Assembly (NCBI RefSeq): GCF_048569485.1
Contig: NC_134357.1
Coordinates: forward strand, 355,324,709-355,388,708
Reading direction: 5' to 3'
Length of the DNA stretch: 64,000 nt
DNA from: Anomaloglossus baeobatrachus
Taxonomy: Eukaryota > Chordata > Amphibia > Anura > Aromobatidae
A program made the translations under genes and the position numbers. This document shows, in pieces, positions 57,481-64,000 of this stretch; position 1 is the stretch's first letter; every line of letters starts with the position of its first letter. A model generated the notes under the pieces. The model was not told the DNA's origin. It was given only the letters and a program-made list of their open reading frames with translations, and searched no databases.

Positions 57481-58509
57481 TGTCGCGGGCGGGGAGGAGG
57501 GTGTCAGCACACTACGCTCACCCCTTCTGCTCGGGTCCGGTGGCTGCTGCTCAGTGGTGGCTCGAGCGGTGGGCGGGATCCCGGGGGTTCTCGAGCGGCA
57601 CTCCTCGCCCGTGAGTGAAAGGGGGTTGTTGGGTGTGGGAATTGTTTATTGTCCGTGACGCCACCCACGGTTGTGGTGATTTCACCACCGCTGCTCAATA
57701 CGGGGATCCCGGGTATGGTGATGTGGAGCAGCCAGGTGTTGTGTTGCCCCTCCGTGGGTAGGGGTTGGTGATCCCGGGGCCCGGTGATGGTTTTGGAGGT
57801 GCAGGGCCTGGTGGGCACAGGGACGCGGGGGCAGCGCTGTGCCTTGCGGCACTGTGGTACTCACTCAGCCTGAGACGTTGACACAGTTTTTAGTAAAACA
57901 CTCGGCTGGATGGACGGGTACCCTCAGACGGCTGCGGTTGTTGTTTCTCCCCTGACCCAGTTTGGTGGTGTAAGTCCTTTCTTCTACTTCCGTGCACCCT
58001 TCTCCTGCACTCCGGCTTCCAGCTGGCTCCCCGACTCTGTACCGGGGGGCCACTGCCCAGCCCCGGCTACCTGCGGTTCCACCAGCTGTCTCCCCGGCTC
58101 CCTGCAGACGGCACTTAGCGTCTGCCGGACTTTCTCTACGAGGCCCTAGGCTCCAACCTAGGCCCCTGGCTCCGTCTGCCTCTCTGCAGACCTTCACTCT
58201 TCCTCTCCTAGGACTAGATTCTGTTGTTCACTCCTTCATGTCCCTCACTGGACTCCTTCTCTCTAGCTCGTCCCTGAGCTGACTCCTCACACAAGCCCTG
58301 CTTGGGCTCAACTGCCTGGAACTTCCTGCCTCCAGAACTGTGATCTCCTCGGTGGGCGGAGCCAACCGCCTGGCCCACCCCCTGGTGTTAATCATCAGCC
58401 TCTGGAGGAAGGCAACAAGGATTTGTAGTTTAGCTGTGATGTGCCTACCTGGGGTGTGGGGTGTTGTGGTGTTGTGACCTGTGACCCCTGGCTTGCCCAG
58501 GGCGTCACA
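57481..58509 (-). repeat. Non-autonomous element, 5' LTR (minus orientation)
   Basis: 1029 bp, nearly identical to the copy at 54438. The primer-binding site follows it on the minus strand. Confidence 0.92.
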
Positions 58510-58513
58510 CATA

Positions 58514-58854
58514 CAGTCTTAGGAGATTTCCCAAAAACATGGCCAAATTACTATGGAGCATTAGTAGTTTCAATGATCGCCTTCCCTCAAGTGGCAGAAC
58601 CAGCATCAGAACTCGTACCACAAGAAGTCTCAAGACAAGAAGAACTGGAAGTCGAAACCGTAGAGGAAGAACAGATTCCTGGTCCCAGTGAGCTTGCCAG
58701 TCCTACAGTCAGCCCCCCATCCTCACAAGAACCAGAAACACCAAATAGGTACACTTCCACTCACACCATTATGCTAAGTACACCCAGTACACCAGCAGTA
58801 CGCAGGTCACAGCGTAGTACTCAGGGTCAGATACCAGCAAGGTATAAAGACTAA
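58514..58854 (+). pseudogene. C-terminal tail region of the Gypsy fossil
   Basis: Sequence after the nested element encodes a Glu/Pro/Ser-rich tail (QVAEPASELVPQEVSRQEEL, then PAVRRSQRSTQGQIPARYKD) ending before the polypurine tract. Tails of this composition are common at the end of Gypsy Pol. Fossil. Confidence 0.65.
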
Positions 58855-59270
58855 TGTGGAATTGCATATAAAATGTACATATGTTATAATGTTTATATGA
58901 AAAACCGTAACAGTTTAGTGTACAGAAAAGGTGAGAGAAGAGTGGTGTAAGGTGGCAGCACGGAAAGTTACAACTTGATCACATTGTTGGTGGCCCGAGG
59001 GCCGTGAGGCCTACTGCACTTACGACCAGAGTAGAGACACCTGTAAGAAGAGTTTGGTTGTTTAAATGTTTATATAATTGCAACGTTAAGACCAAAAGCC
59101 CAGTACCTACAGAGACTATACTGTATGAACACTCATATATTTTTGAACATTTTGGACTCTTTTTGAGCTTTAAGGTTTTTGTATTTTTTCCTTTTGAGAC
59201 TCTGTATATATATATAATTGTTGTGATAACTTGTTTGTTTGTTTCACAGTCCCGGAGTATTGTTCTTCAC
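58855..59270 (+). other. Gypsy 3' untranslated region
   Basis: AT-rich, no supported frame, between the tail region and the polypurine tract. Confidence 0.6.
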
Positions 59271-59280
59271 TAAGGGGGAA
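59271..59280 (+). promoter_or_regulatory. Gypsy polypurine tract
   Basis: taagggggaa directly abuts the 3' LTR. The same string occurs in the non-autonomous element. Confidence 0.85.
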
Positions 59281-60304
59281 CGTGGCACCCCAGGGTTGCC
59301 ACAGTAACAACACAAAGGGTTAACTCCCCACACACAACACCAAGACCTCCTGGCTAGAAGGGGGAGACCAAGCTGCTTCCCTGTATATTCTGGTGGGAAG
59401 GGGAAATGGTCAGTAGTTTCAGTTTGTTTGTTTGTGCAGAGAGTGCAGTTCAGTGGAGCTGCAGCTCGGTTCAGTGCAGAGAACTGAGGAGAAAGGATCT
59501 GCAGGTTGGAAGCTGGCTTTAGCTCACCTCAGGATCCACTGACCAATTCAAGGCCTAGCTGAGGGTCTGAGGGAAGGAGACAGAGTACACAGAGGAACAT
59601 TCCTGGGAGGCAAAGCATTGCAGAGCTCACCCCAGTGGAGCACACAGAACGGATGCTGGATCCGAGACTGCAGGTTACATACTGTACAGTTAACACCAGA
59701 GAAGTGAGGATTCCACATTCTCTATCTGTACCACAGACACAGTAACAAACGCAGAGTTCAGGAACATACTAGGAAGGACTCGAGTTGCCTGTCAGGTCGG
59801 TACCTAGAAGCAGAGCAGAGTCGGCTGCCTAGTTCCCACAGCAGCAGGGCCACAGACACACAGTGCAGGCAAGGAAGCCAAAACGGCCCGGCTGGGTGGG
59901 AGTAACCCTGAACCCCTCACAGACTCCATGGACAGTACTCTGCTGAATACCATCATCAGTAAAAGACAAAGAAACTGCAAAACCGTGAGTCTGCCTGTTT
60001 ATTGTGCCTATTTTTGTGTTTATTTTTAGTGTCCTGCACTCCCCCCATAGACTAACATACTGCCCCGGGGAAAAGGCTCTACCCGTGGGGAGCCGTCCCA
60101 TCTCAAGCTGCCTTCCATCACCCCCGGAGGTTCTGCAGCAGCAGTGGTCATCTCTGATCACATTCCACGGGTGGCGTCACGAACATAACCCCCCTTTTTA
60201 TTGTGGAACCAGGGAGCACGGACCGGGTCACGACACCGTGATCCCCTTTCCAGAAGCAACCCCTTGGCCCGGTTCTGGGTATCCCCTTAACCCCTGGCGA
60301 CACA
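59281..60304 (+). repeat. Gypsy 3' LTR
   Basis: 1024 bp, followed by TCTG (60305-60308). It differs from the 5' LTR by about twenty substitutions by eye, a 4-bp ttgt-type indel near 59426, and about 23 bp extra near 60008-60030. Confidence 0.93.
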
Positions 60305-60439
60305 TCTGCTTTCACTTTCACCCCAGCATCATGCCCCCAGGGCCATCACCAAGCAGCTGATTAAGGCCGCTGGGGGCTGGCACTGTTTGTATAGCTGCAG
60401 GCTGGCCGGCGGCCGAAACACAGAGATGAAGACTCCCCA

Positions 60440-61081
60440 CACTGTGCTGTAACATCACTGTGCGTATCACCCCTGTGCTGGTGCATCACTATGTGTATCA
60501 ATCCTGTGCTGTGACATCACTGTGTGTGTCACCCCTGTGCTGTGACATCCCTGTTTGTGTAACCCCTGGGTTGTAAATCACTGTGTGTGACCCCTGTGCT
60601 ATGACATCACTGTGTGCATCACCCCTGTGCTGTGACATCACTGTGTACATTATCCCTGTGCTGTTACATCACTGTGTGCATTATCCCTGTGCTGTGATAT
60701 AACTGCGTGCATTACCCCTGTACTGTGACATCACTGTGTGTATTATCTCTGTGCTTTGACATAACTATGTGTACTATTCCTGTACTGTGACATCACTGTG
60801 TATATGATCCCTGTACTGTGACATTACTGTGTGTGTTATGCCTGTACTGTGACATCACTGTGTGTATTATTCCTGTACTGTGACATCACTGTGTGTATTA
60901 TTCCTGTACTGTGACATAATTGTGTGTATTATCCCTGTACTGTGACATCACTGTGTGTATTATCCCTGTACTGTGACATCACTGTGTATATTATCCCTGT
61001 ACTGTGACATAACTGTGTGTATTATCACTGTACTGTGACATCACTGTGTGTATTATCCCTGTACTGTGACATCACTGTGTA
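60440..61081. repeat. 31-bp minisatellite, about 21 units
   Basis: Unit ccctgtactgtgacatcact plus gtgtgtattat. Successive tgtgacat starts at 60910 and 60941 give the 31-bp period. Left units (tgtgctgtgacatcac) are more divergent than right ones. The array resumes after the LTR at 61934. Confidence 0.93.
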
Positions 61082-61933
61082 TGTGGCGCCCCTGCGGCTC
61101 CAGTTGCCACAGGGTACTGCACCTCATTTAAGGTGCAGTATTCACATCAGAATTCCCCTCAGGTAATCACCGGTGTTCCACATACACTTTACATACAGCT
61201 TAGGAGCTTTCTCACTGGGGAGCCAGACTAGGGTAGACAGGTGGTAGGCCATCATGAAGCTTGGGACTTTCCGGTCACTAGGACAACCACCTCGGGGTTG
61301 GGTTCCACTTGGGGTAGAGGTAGGAGCAACTCACACACACCCGGCAGTCAAGTCGGGACTTCAGTTCTGGCGACACGACACCACTTCTCCTTTTTTCTTC
61401 TCACGGAGCCTGAGGCTTGGAGCTGGATGCTCAGCCCGGGTTCCCCCTCTCCTGAAGGGACACCCCTTGGATAGGACACTTTCCAAACACCGGTGGCTTC
61501 TTCCAACTTATCCGAGGTTGACGGGGCCCAGCACGGTGGTGACCGGTGCCTCTTGGGCAATACAAGGACAGTGAGTAAAGACACCTGGAACAGCAGCAGT
61601 CAACTCAGACTCATATTACCGGCGCCCCGCACTTTGGCACCAACGACCACTGCCACTACTACTCCCCTCATCATCCTCCCTTGGGCCCGCTCCACCTGTG
61701 GGGAGCGAAACAATCTTTGCTGCTACTACCATCCGCCCTGGAGGACAGCGACAGGAGCGTCAGCTAATCCCTGGCCGCGTACCGCAGGTGGCGTCACAAA
61801 ATCATCCCCATCCATCCCATCGCCCTTCCGTGGAAACCTCAGGGTCACGAAACCGGGCAGGCCACCCGTGACATCCCCCGACCCTACACCGTCCCAGCGA
61901 CCAGTATTCTCCGAGGCCCCGTGGGGTTCTCCA
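61082..61933 (+). mobile_element. Solo LTR-like element inserted in the minisatellite (852 bp)
   Basis: TGTGGCGCCCC to TTCTCCA splits the 31-bp array; the flanks both read TGTGTA, but the exact target duplication is blurred by the repeat itself. The interior has ggtggcgtcac at 61788, the motif shared by the other Gypsy-like LTRs here, and a leader-like region. No internal genes. The open frames inside are spurious. Confidence 0.72.
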
Positions 61934-61990
61934 TGTGTATTACCCCTGTACTGTGACATCACTGTGTACATTATCCCTGTACTGTGCAGA
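61934..61990. repeat. 31-bp minisatellite, right remnant
   Basis: About two units (ctgtactgtgacatcactgt), continuing the array across the LTR insertion. Confidence 0.9.
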
Positions 61991-63129
61991 GTTTTACTGT
62001 AGATCCTAAAGTAATTAAGGGGGTCATAATGGTATGGGGGAGACAGATGTGAAAATTTATATTGTGCGTGGTAAGGGGCATGAAGAAGGACACTGCTACT
62101 TTAGGCCAAATTCACACATTGCAGATTTTTGGGGGACTTGCGGTGTGAACCCACTGGTCTTGGTGCACTGGACTTTGCTCAGTCAGGACGGTGGTTATAT
62201 TCAGACTCTATGTGGTGATATTTGGTCATGGAGTGGCGGCATTATTGTGCAATGTATAGTAGCATTATTGGTTTTGATATGGTGAGTGTTGTTCAGTAAC
62301 ACTATATAGTGTGTGTTATTTGGTAATTGTATGGCTATTTTGTCAATGCATTACTAAAAAGAAATGGAGATATTTATAGATCTGTATTATTTTTATGGTG
62401 GCAGTAAACGTATCAGTAATGTATCAGTAATTACTGTGAGACACTTTGGTACGTCTATTTTTTAGTACTGTTTATTCTGGAGTTCTTTGGTTTGTTGGCT
62501 GCGACTAATTCCACAGTTTGCAAGCATTGCAGTGCTCAGCAAGCGTCAGGTCCTACAATACTCAGCGAATGTAGGGCACTGTTAATTTTGCTGCTGCTGG
62601 TTTGTACTTTTCTAAGAGGTTCTTGAAGGTATTCCAGCGTTGTTCTATTCACACCAACAGTACAACGCTGAAATACTGCTATACAGTCGGCCAATTGATG
62701 GATCTCCACAGATGTGAGAATGGCCTCTCCTAAGGATAAAACGGGAAACTCTAAAAGTTGAAAAATGCCCTTGATGTTGTGCAGTGGTCTAGTCCGAAAT
62801 GACATTTTATTTTACTCCTAAATATCTATCGTATCTATCTATCTATCTATCTATCCATCTATCTATCTATCTATCCATCTATCTATCTATCCCTCTATCT
62901 ATCTATCTATCTATCTATCTAGCAATCTATCTAAATTCACAATTTAATGTTTTTTCCAATATACGCTAATTAATAATTCCTTATCCCTCCTTCACCTCTA
63001 TCAAAGCTTTATTTTTATATTTCCTCTTCGATGTCACTTTGTTTGATAATCCCAGTGCATCCTGGGAGGCTCAAACGAGTCACGATCAGGGGGCAGAAGC
63101 TCCGATCACTGTCGCAGCCTCTGCCCCTT
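61991..63129. other. Intergenic DNA with a GATA microsatellite
   Basis: No gene recognised. The 89-codon minus-strand frame at 62805-62536 resembles no family I know. (ATCT)n lies at 62824-62935. Confidence 0.45.
62824..62935. repeat. (ATCT)n / GATA microsatellite
   Basis: About 112 bp, nearly pure, with a few ccat and ccct variants. Confidence 0.95.
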
Positions 63130-63131
63130 CC

Positions 63132-63446
63132 CTGAAATGAATTATCAGATGTAGACTGGAGGAGCAGAAGGAGGTATTACTGTGCTGCCTGTATCAGGAA
63201 AAATACAAAAACATTTTTAGTATAATATAAGGAGTGATTTTATTTCTACGCGTTTCAGGAGTCTGAGCCCCCTTCTTCAGGAAAGGTGCATCAGAGTGAT
63301 TCCTTTCCTGAAGAAGGGGGCTCAGACTCCTGAAATGCATAGAAATAAAATCACTCCTTATATTATACTAACATTTTTTTGTATTTTTCCTGTCACGGGC
63401 AGCACAGTAATACCTCCTTCTGCTCCTCCAGTCTACATTTGATAAG
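63132..63446. mobile_element. Near-perfect hairpin with about 145-bp arms and hammerhead-like cores
   Basis: Left arm 63134-63282 and right arm 63299-63444 are inverted copies around a 16-nt loop (tgcatcagagtgattc). The right arm on plus has CTGAAGA (63308-63314), a 5-bp stem with a 7-nt loop (63315-63331), and GAAA (63332-63335). The left arm on minus has the same core (63280-63253) followed by CGCG. GAAACGCG after the stem equals the natural order of schistosome-type hammerheads. The element lies in otherwise unremarkable DNA. Confidence 0.7.
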
Positions 63447-63636
63447 TCAGAGGACTGGTGCAGCCTATTTCATTGAGTTTGCTTTGGGCAATGTGACTCT
63501 CTCACAACCTTAACAGGTGAGCGTGCTTAGCTTATTTCTACTCTGGTTTTGTTGAAGGATAAGACCCTATTGCGCCTTTTGTTCCATTCTTTTCCTCTTC
63601 TGAAATGAATTGTCATCAGTGATGTCCATTTCAGGG
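63447..63636. other. Short intergenic stretch
   Basis: Nothing recognised. Confidence 0.5.
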
Positions 63637-64000
63637 GCTGGACTCATCCCTGCTTTATTGAGTATACGCCAGCTGTCAATTATAATAGATGCTCAGAAGA
63701 ATCTTGTAACTGTGCAGAATTCTTCTCAGTGCACAATGGCAGCACATTCACTTGCCGGCTCTGATTACAAGTAACATGCTGACAATAGACTACACTGTTA
63801 GTGCACATAGTAAGTAAAGAACAAGCAAGCAAGCATAGACAGCGCCTCCCCACAAGTGACGCCACTTCTGACCAGAGCAGGTGAGGGAGTGCACTTTCAT
63901 TGTGCACTGAGAAGAATAGTGCACAGTAACAAGATTCTACTAAGTATCTGTTAGAATTGACAGCTGGTGCAAGCCAAGTAAAACAGGGATTAGCCCGGCC
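63637..64000. mobile_element. Inverted-repeat element, cut by the right window edge
   Basis: ggggctggactcatccctgc at the left faces gcagggattagcccggcc-type sequence at the right end. Inner pairs: gccagctgtcaatt / aattgacagctgg, agaatcttgtaactgtgc / gcacagtaacaagattct, cttctcagtgcacaatg / cattgtgcactgagaag. Arms are about 105 bp (63637-63742 and 63898-64000) around a 155-bp centre. Non-coding fold-back MITE; its full end lies outside the window. Confidence 0.75.

Larger units (their letters stand above)
54438..58509 (-). mobile_element. Non-autonomous LTR retrotransposon nested in the Gypsy (4072 bp)
   Basis: Two 1029-bp LTRs (54438-55466 and 57481-58509) in minus orientation, flanked by CATA (54434-54437 and 58510-58513). 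The 2.0-kb interior has no gag, protease, RT or integrase. Its PBS (complement of 57464-57477) and polypurine tract (complement of 55467-55478, taagggggaa) match those of the surrounding Gypsy. I count about seven LTR-LTR differences, so it is younger than its host element. It looks whole: both LTRs, PBS, PPT, target duplication and one long ORF. Confidence 0.9.
46669..60304 (+). mobile_element. Ty3/Gypsy LTR retrotransposon fossil with two nested insertions
   Basis: LTRs at 46669-47669 and 59281-60304, flanked by TCTG on both sides. Between them, in Ty3/Gypsy order, lie a primer-binding site, gag with a zinc knuckle, an aspartic protease, reverse transcriptase, RNase H, integrase, a C-terminal tail and a polypurine tract. 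No envelope gene is seen. It is broken: a Tc1 element and a non-autonomous LTR element have inserted, and there are a few smaller breaks. By eye the LTRs differ at roughly 2 percent of sites plus two short indels, so it is fairly young. Without its inserts it is about 7.9 kb. Confidence 0.93.

Noticed and set aside
62536-62805. 89-codon minus-strand frame
   Set aside because: Looks protein-like in composition but matches no family I know, and has no splice or start support.

Overview
The window looks like nuclear DNA of a vertebrate with a large, repeat-rich genome, most likely an anuran amphibian. The reasons are the dense mix of PIF/Harbinger-like MITEs with TTA/TAA target duplications, Tc1 elements, an L2/CR1-like LINE tail, several Ty3/Gypsy LTR families, GATA microsatellites, and one vertebrate cytokine gene. 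The species call is inference. I recognised no bacterial gene, operon, CRISPR array, tRNA or rRNA.

Layout. 1-18620 is a continuous 136-bp satellite (about 137 monomers) that runs in from the left edge. From about 953 to 11016 it is organised as two near-identical 37-monomer higher-order repeats of 5032 bp. Beyond that it is reshuffled, and it decays over its last 1.4 kb. 18620-25000 is a field of small DNA elements: Harbinger-like MITEs, a hAT-like MITE, a hairpin element with a hammerhead-like core, and a decayed Tc1 split by a MITE. 26285-30176 (minus strand) holds the only host gene I can support, an IL-17-family cytokine with two recognisable coding exons. Its 3.4-kb intron carries two solo LTRs. 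30177-41976 is mostly unique-looking DNA sprinkled with solo LTRs, MITEs, a Tc1 fragment and microsatellites. 41977-45368 is a minus-strand LINE fragment opened by three later insertions.

46669-60304 is a Ty3/Gypsy retrotransposon fossil with 1.0-kb LTRs and a 4-bp TCTG target duplication. It contains two younger nested insertions: a 1652-bp Tc1/mariner element (49888-51539) and a 4.07-kb non-autonomous LTR element in opposite orientation (54438-58509). The latter shares the host element's primer-binding site and polypurine tract but carries its own unrecognised ORF, built on an exact 150-residue internal duplication. 60305-64000 holds a 31-bp minisatellite split by a solo LTR, a GATA array, a 145-bp-armed hairpin with hammerhead-like cores in both arms, and an inverted-repeat element cut by the right edge.

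Most interesting points: the 37-mer satellite organisation; the hammerhead-like hairpins; the accessory ORF of the non-autonomous LTR element; a PBS-like 14-mer found inside the LTRs of several families; and the LTR-loaded intron of the IL-17 gene. All comparisons were made by eye; no alignment or database search was run.
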